Source: SAR202 cluster bacterium AC-647-N09_OGT_505m (GTDB taxonomy: Bacteria > Chloroflexota > Dehalococcoidia > UBA2985). From it: 64,000 nucleotides of DNA. Of the stretch, positions 42,305 to 51,114 are shown one piece after another (the first letter of the stretch is position 1; each line of letters begins with the position of its first letter). The notes beneath the pieces are model-generated. The model was not told where the DNA came from and made no database searches. It was given only the letters and a program-made list of their open reading frames with translations. Where the stretch lies: positions 1 through 64,000 of the forward strand of contig VEXC01000001.1 in assembly GCA_009391225.1 (NCBI GenBank), read 5' to 3'. The position numbers and the translations under genes were made by a program.

Positions 42305-43558
42305 ATGGAGCTAACACACCCGACAACCAACCGGCCTAGCACCCTTCTGGGCAGAATGCCTAGACAAAGCATAGTTGCTGTTCTGGTTCTGCTTGGAGCT
42401 TTAGGGCTGGCAGTGGTCATGTCCAGAACCGAGGCAATCCTAGCTCCGCTCTGGCTCCTAGCAATGGCGGCTGGCTTTACCCTACAGCGAAGTCGCTTCT
42501 GCTTTGCCTCTGCATTCCGTGATCTCTTTTTGTTCGGTAGTAGCCGAATCATGAAAGGAATCATCGTTGGTTTGGCAATCGCCACCATAGGGTTTGCCAT
42601 CAATATGTATAGCAAGGTGCCTTTTCCTGAATTCGGTGTTCTCCCTAACGAGGCAAACATTTTACCGGTGGGCATTTCTACCATAGTCGCAGGACTCCTT
42701 TTCGGTTTCGGTATGGTCATCTCTGGGGGGTGTGTCTCTGGCTCACTGTATCGGATGGCCGAAGGATACGTAGCGTCCTGGGTATCAATGGTAGGTATTC
42801 TCATTGGGCTCGGCTTCCTCTCCCAAACTTGGAATTGGTGGTGGGAAGCCTCTATCTCTAGCGAGTCCATGTTGTGGATCCCATCGAAATTCAGTCTGGG
42901 ATATGGCGGCGGTGTAATCCTGACCTTAGGTGGCCTATTAATTGCATTCCTGCTCTTTCTTTGGTGGGAGTCCCGTTCAGGATTATCCATTCCAGACATC
43001 CAAAGTAAGAAGGAACCCGATGACACTCTTGGAGAGAAACTGTCGATACTCTGGCGCTCGGTCTTCGTTCGAGGCTGGCCCTCGGTTGTGGGTGGCGGTG
43101 TACTAGGGGTAATCGGGGTCTTGATGTACATGGTACATATGCCCTGGGGAGTAACAGGGGAACTGGCCAGATTGTCCAACACCATCATGAGCACCTTGAA
43201 CTTTGCTCCTCCTGAGCCGCTAGGATTGAGTGACCTCGGGGGTTGCTCTGGCCTCTCGGATGCAACAGGACTCTTCAGCCACTCATTTGCAGTAACCGTG
43301 GGACTACTACCTGGCGCTCTGGTCGGTGCTCTCTTTGCCAGTGAATTCAAACTACGCTTCCCACGGAATCCTAGACGATACATGCAGGCATTAGGTGGTG
43401 GCATCATCATGGGATACGGAGCCGGCCTCGCCATAGGCTGCACTGTTGGCGCCTTTTTCTCTTCTATCCCATCACTAAGCATTAGCGGATGGCTCTTCGC
43501 CTTGGCCCTTTCTGGCGGAGCATTCTTGGGAGTCCAGGTAATAAAACGCATCGCGTAA
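42305..43558 (+). CDS. YeeE/YedE family transporter (thiosulfate or selenium-type)
   Basis: A 417-residue polytopic membrane protein of the YeeE/YedE (Sul_transp) family. Members include the thiosulfate importer TsuA and the YedE proteins linked to selenium metabolism. Four conserved-looking cysteines lie in transport motifs: C66 (QRSRFCFAS), C143 (GGCVSGSLY), C314 (GGCSGLSDATG) and C379 (AIGCTVGAFF), which in TsuA relay the thiosulfate. About ten helices, with a cytosolic insert around residues 225-255. ATG 42305 lies right after a terminator hairpin. First gene of a seven-gene same-strand cluster with TusA, rhodanese and redox proteins. Confidence 0.87.
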   Translation: MELTHPTTNRPSTLLGRMPRQSIVAVLVLLGALGLAVVMSRTEAILAPLWLLAMAAGFTLQRSRFCFASAFRDLFLFGSSRIMKGIIVGLAIATIGFAINMYSKVPFPEFGVLPNEANILPVGISTIVAGLLFGFGMVISGGCVSGSLYRMAEGYVASWVSMVGILIGLGFLSQTWNWWWEASISSESMLWIPSKFSLGYGGGVILTLGGLLIAFLLFLWWESRSGLSIPDIQSKKEPDDTLGEKLSILWRSVFVRGWPSVVGGGVLGVIGVLMYMVHMPWGVTGELARLSNTIMSTLNFAPPEPLGLSDLGGCSGLSDATGLFSHSFAVTVGLLPGALVGALFASEFKLRFPRNPRRYMQALGGGIIMGYGAGLAIGCTVGAFFSSIPSLSISGWLFALALSGGAFLGVQVIKRIA

Positions 43559-43578
43559 GCAGAAACGGGGGTAGCGAA

Positions 43579-43806
43579 ATGGAATTGGATGTCCGGGGTG
43601 AGATTTGTCCTTACCCAATGCTGAAAGCGGTAGAGGCTATGAAGAAACTTAAAGGCGCGGACAGCGTGGTGGTTATCACTGATCACGCTCCATGCTTGGA
43701 GACAATACCTCCCCAAGCTGGCCGATACGGGTACGCGTACGAAGTCGAGGAGAATGGCGGGGCGGAATGGACCATAACTTTGATTCCGGAAGGAGAAGTA
43801 TCATGA
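43579..43806 (+). CDS. TusA-like sulfur-carrier protein
   Basis: A 75-residue TusA/SirA-fold protein. It begins MELDVRGEICPYPMLKAVEAM, with the catalytic C10 in the CPxP motif that carries persulfide sulfur in TusA, or takes part in selenium handling in YedF. ATG 43579 follows GGGGGTAGCG and gives normal length. The stop overlaps the next ATG (ATGA), showing tight coupling to the propeller lipoprotein. In YeeE/YedE operons TusA accepts the imported sulfur. A second TusA gene closes the cluster at 48202. Confidence 0.9.
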   Translation: MELDVRGEICPYPMLKAVEAMKKLKGADSVVVITDHAPCLETIPPQAGRYGYAYEVEENGGAEWTITLIPEGEVS

Positions 43807-44894
43807 AGCTTGTAAGGTCAATAATATTGGGCATTTCCTTGGTTGGGGCCATTTTTGCTGTCGCATGCAGTGGCGCTGAACCGACGGCAACGTCGGTGCC
43901 GACAGCAACCCCAGTACCGACAGCGACGAGTACTCCAGTTCCTCCACCAACTGCAAAGATTCTCACATTTAGTAACGACTCGCCCCATGTGACCGTAATC
44001 GATGCCGAGACTAACTTGGTGACTAAGACCGGGGACATACCAGATTTCCTGAAGTGGACCTGGAATGATGACAACAACTACTTCGATGGCCAGAATGTAT
44101 GGCTCGGTTTGAAGTACCCGGAGGCCGATGACGCAGTGGTGATTTCTTTAGATGTTGATACTCTAGAAGTTGCTAGCCGTATTTCAGTCGGCAAAGAGCC
44201 GAAGAACATCTACATAGGAAAGAACAACGAAAATGGGAATCTCCTCATTGGTAAGCAGGGCACCACTTCCATAGTGACGGTCGACACTAAAACTTCCACA
44301 GTAGTAGATACTTGGGAGAACTTGCCGGTGAACAAAGATGGTGGTGTGGTGTGTGATGCTGATGTAGTCACTGGGCCAGATGGGGTAGAGCGTTTCTATT
44401 ATCCGACACTAGCCGGTGATTCTGTGGTCAGCGTTAATGCTGCTACTGGAGAGGTCTTAGCAGAAACTACAACGCCGGACGGGGCAAAACCAGTAATGCA
44501 CACTAACGCCCCTGATGGAAACATGTGGGTACAGGAGATAGGAAGCAACACTAATGCCGTATTTGATGCGGTAACATTGGAATTAATTGCACGCTTTCCG
44601 TCAGCTGGAAAGCCTGTAGTTGCTACCTTTAGTCCAGATGGTAAGTTGGCATACATCGGCCATTCTGGAGATCCGATAGTTCAAGTAGTAGATACTGAAA
44701 CCCTTAAAGAAGTGAAACAAATCACAGTGGGTAATACCCCATCCAAGATAGCGGTTCATCCAAATGGTGACTATATCTATGCGATTGCTTCCAAAGAGGC
44801 CAGAATATCTGTGATTGAAACTGGTTCATGGAAGGTAACCGGGTCGATTAAGTTGGAGAACAACCCGGGCGGCATGTTCCTCTGGGAGGATTAG
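43803..44894 (+). CDS. YVTN/cytochrome-d1-like beta-propeller lipoprotein
   Basis: A 363-residue exported protein. MKLVRSIILGISLVGAIFAV ends in a lipobox (AVACSG) and a short Pro/Thr-rich tether follows. The rest is a seven-bladed YVTN/YncE-type propeller with blades such as VTVIDAETNLVTKTG, VVISLDVDTLEVASR, VSVNAATGEVLAETT and VQVVDTETLKEVKQI. No heme motif is visible, so it is not itself a cytochrome. It lies at the outer face of the membrane, probably as a binding partner or scaffold of the nearby di-heme oxidoreductase. Start ATG 43803 overlaps the tusA stop. Confidence 0.82.
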   Translation: MKLVRSIILGISLVGAIFAVACSGAEPTATSVPTATPVPTATSTPVPPPTAKILTFSNDSPHVTVIDAETNLVTKTGDIPDFLKWTWNDDNNYFDGQNVWLGLKYPEADDAVVISLDVDTLEVASRISVGKEPKNIYIGKNNENGNLLIGKQGTTSIVTVDTKTSTVVDTWENLPVNKDGGVVCDADVVTGPDGVERFYYPTLAGDSVVSVNAATGEVLAETTTPDGAKPVMHTNAPDGNMWVQEIGSNTNAVFDAVTLELIARFPSAGKPVVATFSPDGKLAYIGHSGDPIVQVVDTETLKEVKQITVGNTPSKIAVHPNGDYIYAIASKEARISVIETGSWKVTGSIKLENNPGGMFLWED

Positions 44895-44899
44895 TAAGA

Positions 44900-45544
44900 A
44901 TGCCTGAGCGTTTGTCACTAGCCCAAGCTTGGGAATTAGCCCAAGCGGGCGAGGCCTTGATAGTGGATGTCCGAGAGCCCTCAAAGTTTGCTCTCGGACA
45001 TCCACAAGGGGCACTTAGCCTCCAGTTCAGCCCAAGAGGCCTCGCGGAGCGGGTTGGCATGTTGCTGCATGGAAGGACTCCCCTTATCTTGGTATCAGAG
45101 AATGCAGATCAGGCAGAGGGGGCAGCCTCGCAACTCAAGGACGGTGGATTCTCTGTGCTAGATGTGGTGGAAAGCAGCATAAATGCATGGTATGAGAATG
45201 GCCTCCCAATGGAGATGTTCGCTGAGCTTTCTGTACATGAGATAGCTGACGCGGTTTCTGGCGGGAACACCGTGGTCCTTGACGTCCGAGAGTCCATTGA
45301 GTGGGATATGGGTCACGTACCAGGCGCAATCCTAATTTCACTGGGGGATCTGCGTGAACGGATTCATGAGGTGCCCCGAGAATCAAGGATAGTTGTTATC
45401 TGCGAAGCTGGAGTTCGCAGTTGCTCCGCAGCCAGCATTCTTCAGGCAGCTGGCTTTGTTGATGTGGTAAATGTACCAGAGGGTACTGGTGGCTACCGCA
45501 ACGCGGGGCTTCCCCTTCAGATTCCTGACACGGATCCAATGTAA
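44900..45544 (+). CDS. Tandem rhodanese-domain protein
   Basis: A 214-residue protein with two rhodanese domains. Domain 1 (about 1-105) starts LAQAGEALIVDVREPSKF, but its active loop reads LVSENADQ and lacks the cysteine. Domain 2 (about 110-205) has VVLDVRESIEWDMGHVPGA and the loop VVICEAGVRSCS with catalytic C168. It should transfer sulfane sulfur as a persulfide, taking sulfur from thiosulfate or handing it to TusA. No signal peptide; cytoplasmic. It is 5 bp after the propeller gene, in the same operon. Confidence 0.88.
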   Translation: MPERLSLAQAWELAQAGEALIVDVREPSKFALGHPQGALSLQFSPRGLAERVGMLLHGRTPLILVSENADQAEGAASQLKDGGFSVLDVVESSINAWYENGLPMEMFAELSVHEIADAVSGGNTVVLDVRESIEWDMGHVPGAILISLGDLRERIHEVPRESRIVVICEAGVRSCSAASILQAAGFVDVVNVPEGTGGYRNAGLPLQIPDTDPM

Positions 45545-45650
45545 CTGAGCCTTGTCATAGCCAAGATATCATCGTGCTGGCTTCATTCTCTAGGACTCCA
45601 TGCACGCGATTTCATGAATTCTCTGGCAAATCATCTAGCCAGAACATTAC

Positions 45651-46424
45651 ATGTCATTACGGGAGAAAACTGGTTTGAACAACAAAATCCTGGCGCCAAT
45701 ACTGATTCTCGCTTTGGGGCTCGTGGTGGGCTTCTTTCTTATCTATTCGTCAAAGTCAAATGAGATTCAGTCCTTAAGGGCCACTGAGGTTGAGCTATCT
45801 GATACTAACCGAGTAATGACTGCACAACTTGCCGAAATGCAGTTGAAACAGGATGAATCTGATCTCCTGGAGGCTGAAATTTCACGGTTACTCTTGACAT
45901 CTGCTTCGGGTGGCGGAGTCAATATGAAGATGATGCCTCACCCAGAAACCAATGAACTCTCTGTAGAACTACCAGAAGTCTTTAGCTTTGATCAGAATCA
46001 TGCATTTTGCAGAGTCGATACTAATAGGGAAGCCTTTATTATGCCGACATATCAAATGGGTGATGTATTAATTGAAAAGAATGAGTTTTACATGTCGATG
46101 AGTACAACATCCATGGAAGAGTTCAAGCTATCCAGGGGAAGTGACGGGAAAAACCAGATAGTAATCACCGGAGGCTTAGATTGCTTCACTGAAGTTGCAA
46201 AAGCAAATATGCGGATTGGGTCAAGAGAAGTGGCGGAAGTCGCTACGTACAAGATAGAAGCGACTGACGGAGGTCTGGGTGGTGGCAGTGCGGGGGACAC
46301 ATTCAAATTCACCACATATTTCGACCCTATCGACGCTCCAGTCAATTACGCGATATTTGGACCGGAATTTACTTTTACTGGTGACATGATTGACGGGGAA
46401 GTAACAGTACCAGATCCGCGGTAA
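45651..46424 (+). CDS. Membrane-anchored coiled-coil protein, unknown function
   Basis: A 257-residue protein with an N-terminal membrane helix (about residues 14-34, ILAPILILALGLVVGFFLIY), a coiled coil (about 38-80, IQSLRATEVELSDTNRVMTA) and a beta-rich outside domain with CRVDTNREAFIMP and ITGGLDCFTEVAKANM. I do not recognise the family. It is 7 bp upstream of the di-heme oxidoreductase gene, so both are made together and may act together at the envelope. Confidence 0.7.
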   Translation: MSLREKTGLNNKILAPILILALGLVVGFFLIYSSKSNEIQSLRATEVELSDTNRVMTAQLAEMQLKQDESDLLEAEISRLLLTSASGGGVNMKMMPHPETNELSVELPEVFSFDQNHAFCRVDTNREAFIMPTYQMGDVLIEKNEFYMSMSTTSMEEFKLSRGSDGKNQIVITGGLDCFTEVAKANMRIGSREVAEVATYKIEATDGGLGGGSAGDTFKFTTYFDPIDAPVNYAIFGPEFTFTGDMIDGEVTVPDPR

Positions 46425-46431
46425 GACTAAT

Positions 46432-47937
46432 ATGCACCTCTTTGCGCAGCTGCGACGTTTCCGCGGAGGCTACGGGGTTTGCGGCAGTAGTTGCTATTAC
46501 CCAAACGGACGTTTGTTCCTGGCCATAGTGGTGCTCATGTCCCTTGGCATAGCTTGTACCCAAGCAACAGTGGTTAACCAGGATTTATCAGTCGGTGAGT
46601 CACCGGGCATTGTCCGTCATGTGACAGATGAAGATTTATCGCATGGAAGCTTGACGCGTGACGAGTTAATCGCAATTGGGAAACAAATATTCACCGCTTC
46701 CTTTAATACACTTGATGGATCCGGAAACTCAAAGACGAGGCTGTTTGGTAAGAATACCGAACAATCAAAGTTGAATGAGCGATTTAATCGCATCTCTGGT
46801 CCAGACGCTAATGCTTGTTCCGGGTGTCACAACATGCCCATTCCTGGCGGGGGGGGAGACAACGTTGCAAATGTTTTTGTCCTTGCACGTGAATTCCCCA
46901 ATGTGAATTTCGATGGTGGCCCCGGGGACCTCTTTGAATCTCTCACATTGACCACTGTTGGGAATGAACGTGGAACTGTTTCTATGTTTGGCTCTGGCTT
47001 CATAGAGCTACTCGCGCGAGAAATGACCACGGATCTGCAGGAGATTAGGAACGCTGCTTTACAAGAAGCACTATTAACTCAAAGGCCGGCAACTGTCGCA
47101 GCTCAAACAAAAGGCGTTTCTTTTGGGAAACTGACAGTGTGGCCAGACGGACTGGTGGATACTTCGAATATTGAAGGGATTGACGAAGATTTGATTGTTA
47201 AGCCTTTTGGACAGAAAGGCGTCTATACTTCCCTTAGAGAATTCACTCTGGACGCATTAGAAACTCACCATGGGCTGCAAGGTGAGGAACGGTCCGGAAC
47301 CAATAAAGACGCCGACCAAGATGGGATATTCAATGAACTCACAATAGCGGACACAACAGCACTAACTCTCTTTCAGGCAGCACTTCCACCACCATCCATC
47401 AGAGAGCCTACACACGATTTACTAGAAACCTATGTGGAAAGGGGTGAAATCCTTTTCGACAATCTCGGGTGCGCAGTTTGTCACAAGCCGTATTTGGAGC
47501 TGAACAGCCCAATCTACTCGGAGCCCAATCCATTCAACCCCCCTGGAACGCTTAGTGATTATTCTATCCCAGACACCTACAGCGTTGATTTGTTCGAAAA
47601 CGCAAGCTCAAATACAGTCCGTCGTACTGAGCGAGGGACTTACTTGGTTTACGCATACACTGATTTGAAAAGGCATGACATGGGGCCTATATTGGCTAAT
47701 GAAACCATAGAACAGCGATTTGTAGATTCAGCAATGTGGATCACCAGGAAATTATGGGGGATGGTATCAGAGCCGCCGTTCTTGCATCATGGAAGAGCAA
47801 CCCTCATTGAAGAAGCAATAGTCGCTCACGGTGGTGAAGCAGATTCTTCTCGTGCTAGCTATGAGAATCTATCCAGTGACGACAAAGCGGCGCTTATCGA
47901 ATTCATAAAGACATTCCAGATGTCTGTTGGACCCTAG
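46432..47937 (+). CDS. Di-heme oxidoreductase (MauG-related 'thiol oxidoreductase', DUF1111-like)
   Basis: A 501-residue exported c-type cytochrome. A signal region with lipobox (MSLGIACTQ) follows a basic N-terminal extension. Two heme-c motifs are present: CSGCH (129-133) and CAVCH (347-351). Local motifs FNRISGPDANACSGCHN and DLKRHDMGPILAN match the di-heme oxidoreductase family, a relative of MauG and cytochrome c peroxidase. Segment KLWGMVSEPPFLHHGRA is the typical C-terminal signature. Reaction unknown; the setting (YeeE, TusA, rhodanese) suggests oxidation of a thiol or reduced sulfur compound outside the cytoplasm, or a peroxidase. ATG 46432 gives a long cytoplasmic lead; an internal start is possible. 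Confidence 0.83.
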   Translation: MHLFAQLRRFRGGYGVCGSSCYYPNGRLFLAIVVLMSLGIACTQATVVNQDLSVGESPGIVRHVTDEDLSHGSLTRDELIAIGKQIFTASFNTLDGSGNSKTRLFGKNTEQSKLNERFNRISGPDANACSGCHNMPIPGGGGDNVANVFVLAREFPNVNFDGGPGDLFESLTLTTVGNERGTVSMFGSGFIELLAREMTTDLQEIRNAALQEALLTQRPATVAAQTKGVSFGKLTVWPDGLVDTSNIEGIDEDLIVKPFGQKGVYTSLREFTLDALETHHGLQGEERSGTNKDADQDGIFNELTIADTTALTLFQAALPPPSIREPTHDLLETYVERGEILFDNLGCAVCHKPYLELNSPIYSEPNPFNPPGTLSDYSIPDTYSVDLFENASSNTVRRTERGTYLVYAYTDLKRHDMGPILANETIEQRFVDSAMWITRKLWGMVSEPPFLHHGRATLIEEAIVAHGGEADSSRASYENLSSDDKAALIEFIKTFQMSVGP

Positions 47938-48201
47938 TAGAAAATGATTCGCTTCGAAACCAATGTAAAGAGACGAGGTGTTGATTTCCTTGGGCATTGG
48001 CAATCACTCCCTGGCTAATGGCAATATGCATCCATCCTACCGGACATTTGCCTCAGAATCTTGGATGTACTGAATACCCAACCAGTAACCATCTTGCATA
48101 TAGACTACACCCCACGGTATGATTCGTATTATTAGAGAAGACTCTGTTTTAGTTCACACTAAGGACCGTGGAAACGGTTGCAAGAAAAGTAGTTAGAGTA
48201 G

Positions 48202-48459
48202 ATGCCAGACAAACCTGAACTCCTCACATTAGATGTCCGAGGCGAGGTCTGTCCTGGCCCTTTAGTTAAGGCCATGGAGGCCATGAAGAGTGCTCTGGCG
48301 GAACAAGAAATCGAAATGCTGACGGATTTCTTCCCCGCTGTACTTGTTGTGACCAATGCCGCCCTCAAGCAGGGCTGGGACATCAATATTCAAAATATAG
48401 CTTCCAACGAATGGAGAATGCTCCTCACATGGAACGGCGAAACTGCCTTATCTGGCTAG
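48202..48459 (+). CDS. TusA-like sulfur-carrier protein (second copy)
   Basis: An 85-residue TusA-fold protein. LTLDVRGEVCPGPLVKAMEA contains the CPxP motif with C17. It differs from the copy at 43579 by a 7-residue N-terminal extension and a CPGP in place of CPYP. It lies 264 bp after the di-heme oxidoreductase on the same strand; the gap makes co-transcription less sure. Likely a sulfur relay for the cluster or a YedF-like partner in selenium handling. Confidence 0.88.
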   Translation: MPDKPELLTLDVRGEVCPGPLVKAMEAMKSALAEQEIEMLTDFFPAVLVVTNAALKQGWDINIQNIASNEWRMLLTWNGETALSG

Positions 48460-48987
48460 ACTTGTGCCCATGCAGGAGTTCGTATGTCGCAGTCTACAGC
48501 CAAGTCCGAATACATTTCTTCGGGCCATATGATTCCTCTGCTACTAATCAGATATTCGGTGTTGTATAATGCGAATACTCCTTGATTCCAATCACGGCTA
48601 GCTGTCCCTTCTGGTAGGCCTTGAAATACACCTCTTCGTATTTGAATAGCCTGCTCCCAGGTGGGCGTCCCTTGCCATAGAGCGTCACCCATTGCCCTGC
48701 GGCATACCCCACTGGGATCACAATGAGAAGTGGTACATTTGTACGACCACAGAGTCACAATGAGGAATGTGGAGTTAACCAATCTGGGTGCTATTCCGCC
48801 CAGCACTCATGGTGCTTGGCGGTTGCGATAGTGGTAATCAACTGACAAATATTCCTACCTCCTGAAGCGCCAAGGTGATGGAACAAGCTGATTTCAATTT
48901 TCGCCTACCAATGAGGACAGCTAGAAGGCTTGGATAAGCCCTTCCATACCAAGTTTAGAGAGTACCACGCGCCTCTCATTTGCTGTG
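48460..48987. other. Intergenic, uncertain content
   Basis: A minus-strand 116-codon frame (48456-48806) overlaps the end of the TusA gene and has protein-like stretches (ALWQGTPTWEQAIQIRRGVF), but no ribosome site or recognised domain. I do not call it as a gene. Confidence 0.3.
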
Positions 48988-50283
48988 ATGGATAGACGCA
49001 CCGATGAGAACAGGGGTCCTGGCATGTTGAAGGGAATATTCCCCAGAAACCTACTGGGCAACTTACAGACCATCAGGTCCTTAAAAAACCCTGTCTTCCG
49101 CCTGTACCTAGGAGCCATGTTGAGTCAGATGGCCTCCATGAACATGCAGATGATGGCCCGCTCTCTTCTCCTCTATCGCGTCACAGACTCGGCAACCCTC
49201 CTAGGGGTTATGGCCTTGGCAAATGCCCTACCAATGCTCTTCCTCTCCATGTTCGGAGGAGTCATCGCAGACCGACTCCCGAAGAAGAAGGTCCTACTGG
49301 TAGGCCAGACTGGATCTGCAATAATCTCCCTAGCCGTGACCATTACTCTCGTATTTGATATCCTCAGCGCCGATCGAGCCAATTCCTGGTTGATCTTGGT
49401 AGTAGCCGCTCTGCTTCAGGGAATCGTCCAGGGCCTTATGATGCCTTCACGCCAAGCCATGGTCGCGGAAATCGTGGGAGAGGAACAGCTCATGAACGCC
49501 ATGGCCCTTTACATCTTCGGTGTGAATATCCTCCGAATGGGAGCTCCAGCCATTGCAGGGTTGGTCATAGACCTTTTCGGCTTTGAGGCCGTCTACGCCA
49601 TTGTGACGGGCCTCTATGTTTTGGCCCTGGTCTTTATTGTGCTGGTCCCTCATTCGGGCACCAGCACAATGATCGAAAAGGGAGATGGCCCCTTGGCAGA
49701 CCTAGTAGACGGACTCAGGTTTGTCAGACGGGAGACGACCATCTTACTCCTCCTAATAGTAAACCTCTTCATGGTCCTCCTATCCATGCCGTATATGCAG
49801 CTACTGCCCATATTTACTGAGGATATACTCCATGTGGGCGCTACAGGTATGGGAGTTCTGATTGGGGCCTCGGGTGTTGGGGCAGTGGTCGGCTCTCTGG
49901 TATTAGCCTCGCTCCCCAATAGGAGGCGCGGCCTGATGCTCCTTCTCAGTGGCGTCATACTAGGATTGTCCCTCACAGCCTTCTCATTCTCCACGTGGTT
50001 GTACCTCTCCTTAGCCCTAATGGTGTTTCTCGGGGTGGGATTGGCTGGACGATCCACACTCGGGGTATCCTTGCTTCAGATTTATGTCCCCAGTAATTAT
50101 AGAGGACGAGTGATAAGTATCTACCAGATGGAGTTCGGCCTTACCAGTTTTGCCGTCTTCTTCGCCGCCATCCTAACAGAAAGCATAGGTGTCCAATGGG
50201 CAGTAGGTGGGCTCGCCATCACGTTAGCGACACTTTCTATCCTCTCAATCGTATTCGTGTCATCCATACGGAAGCTGGATTGA
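48988..50283 (+). CDS. MFS exporter, EntS/MFS_3-like
   Basis: A 431-residue, 12-helix MFS protein of the transmembrane secretion effector (MFS_3/EntS) group. It opens with NPVFRLYLGAMLSQMASMNM and has MARSLLLYRVTDSATLLGVM, motif A GGVIADRLPKKK, and PSRQAMVAEIVGEEQLMNAM, which is typical of EntS-like exporters. These efflux siderophores, macrolides or other compounds; cargo unknown. ATG 48988 is chosen, immediately after a GTG; ATG 49024 is a possible shorter start with a stronger upstream AGGGG. Monocistronic. Confidence 0.87.
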   Translation: MDRRTDENRGPGMLKGIFPRNLLGNLQTIRSLKNPVFRLYLGAMLSQMASMNMQMMARSLLLYRVTDSATLLGVMALANALPMLFLSMFGGVIADRLPKKKVLLVGQTGSAIISLAVTITLVFDILSADRANSWLILVVAALLQGIVQGLMMPSRQAMVAEIVGEEQLMNAMALYIFGVNILRMGAPAIAGLVIDLFGFEAVYAIVTGLYVLALVFIVLVPHSGTSTMIEKGDGPLADLVDGLRFVRRETTILLLLIVNLFMVLLSMPYMQLLPIFTEDILHVGATGMGVLIGASGVGAVVGSLVLASLPNRRRGLMLLLSGVILGLSLTAFSFSTWLYLSLALMVFLGVGLAGRSTLGVSLLQIYVPSNYRGRVISIYQMEFGLTSFAVFFAAILTESIGVQWAVGGLAITLATLSILSIVFVSSIRKLD

Positions 50284-50631
50284 CAGATATGAGTATGACT
50301 CCAAGGGAAAGCCGGCATCACTATAGGCCTTCTCCCCTGGTTCCGGTTGGAAATACAGTTGAAGGTTCCTTCTGGTGAAGTCTAGGAGTTGTACTTGTCA
50401 ACCCTCTATGACTTCCTTGAATCTTTCAGTTGGAAATTTCGTATTCGTATCAGAGTTTTTCAGATTACCAATTTCCCGTATCCTTTTGCCAATTATAGCC
50501 CGTCACTGGTATCCCATACACCAGAGGTAATTTGCTAATCCGTGGCCCATCTGTTGCGCCCTTCACCCTTTTAAAGAGGTGTGAACAGTTACTATCAAGT
50601 CACGCACGCCTAGTGACTATATATCCTCGGT
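50284..50631. other. Intergenic with repeat module B
   Basis: Holds the repeat copy at 50489-50528. The bases from about 50530 may belong to the decayed integrase, but no recognisable protein is seen. Confidence 0.4.
50489..50528. repeat. Dispersed repeat, module B (partial)
   Basis: CCAATTATAGCCCGTCACTG, then GTATCCCATACACCAGAGG: module B with the TTATAAT core changed to CTATAAT on the minus strand. No gene to its left is oriented to use it as a promoter. Confidence 0.6.
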
Positions 50632-50979
50632 TTGCGCTTTGCCCCAATCCTGCTCCTCGCCACCGTGTACCCGTACCCCTTAAGAGGCACATGTATCCTA
50701 AGACTAGCGGGCCTTAGCGACATGACTTACAATGAATGTCGGAACGGTGTCGTGACGCTATTAGCCGCGCTGAGCGTACCCGATAGAGTAACCAGCGAGA
50801 TAGTGGGGCATTCCAATATAGCTACGACAATGAATATATATGCTAGGGTTGCGTCTGAAATCATGAAGGAAGCTACCGAGAAACTGGGTAAGGAACCCTG
50901 GCAAACGGTTGGCCTAGCCATTTTACCCGCAATAGCTATGTTAGAAGAGCTAGGAAAAGCATATCAAGGGCCGTTTTAG
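50632..50979 (+). pseudogene. Tyrosine recombinase C-terminal remnant beside tRNA-Arg
   Basis: The frame from 50632 ends in LLAALSVPDRVTSEIVGHSN and IATTMNIYARV, the C-terminal box of phage-type integrases (VVSEMLGHSSIATT..Y) with the Tyr nucleophile. The preceding H-x-x-R box reads N-E-C-R, so the His is lost, and no upstream catalytic domain is present. It stops 6 bp before a complete tRNA-Arg gene, a common integrase target. It is therefore a degenerate leftover of an element inserted at this tRNA. Confidence 0.7.
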
Positions 50980-50985
50980 CTACGT

Positions 50986-51061
50986 GCGCCCGTAGCTCAG
51001 TGGATAGAGCATCGGTCTTCGGAACCGAGGGTCGTGGGTTCGAATCCCTCCGGGCGTACCA
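50986..51061 (+). tRNA. tRNA-Arg(TCG)
   Basis: A complete 76-base cloverleaf: acceptor GCGCCCG pairing with CGGGCGT, D-arm with AGCTCAGTGGATAGAGC, anticodon stem TCGGT/ACCGA with loop CTTCGGA (anticodon TCG, reading CGA), T-loop TTCGAAT, and encoded CCA at 51059-51061. It reads CGN arginine codons. Confidence 0.95.
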
Positions 51062-51114
51062 TTTCTCGTATACAAGTAGACTACAGCTATTCAACTACCT
51101 GCGACATCATAACT

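Noticed and set aside
42277..43716. Long minus-strand open frame (479 codons) opposite the YeeE/YedE gene
   Set aside because: It is antisense to a well-supported transporter with conserved motifs, and its translation is Pro/Arg-rich without any domain.
48456..48806. Minus-strand 116-codon gene overlapping the second TusA
   Set aside because: No ribosome site, no domain, and it overlaps the end of a firm gene.
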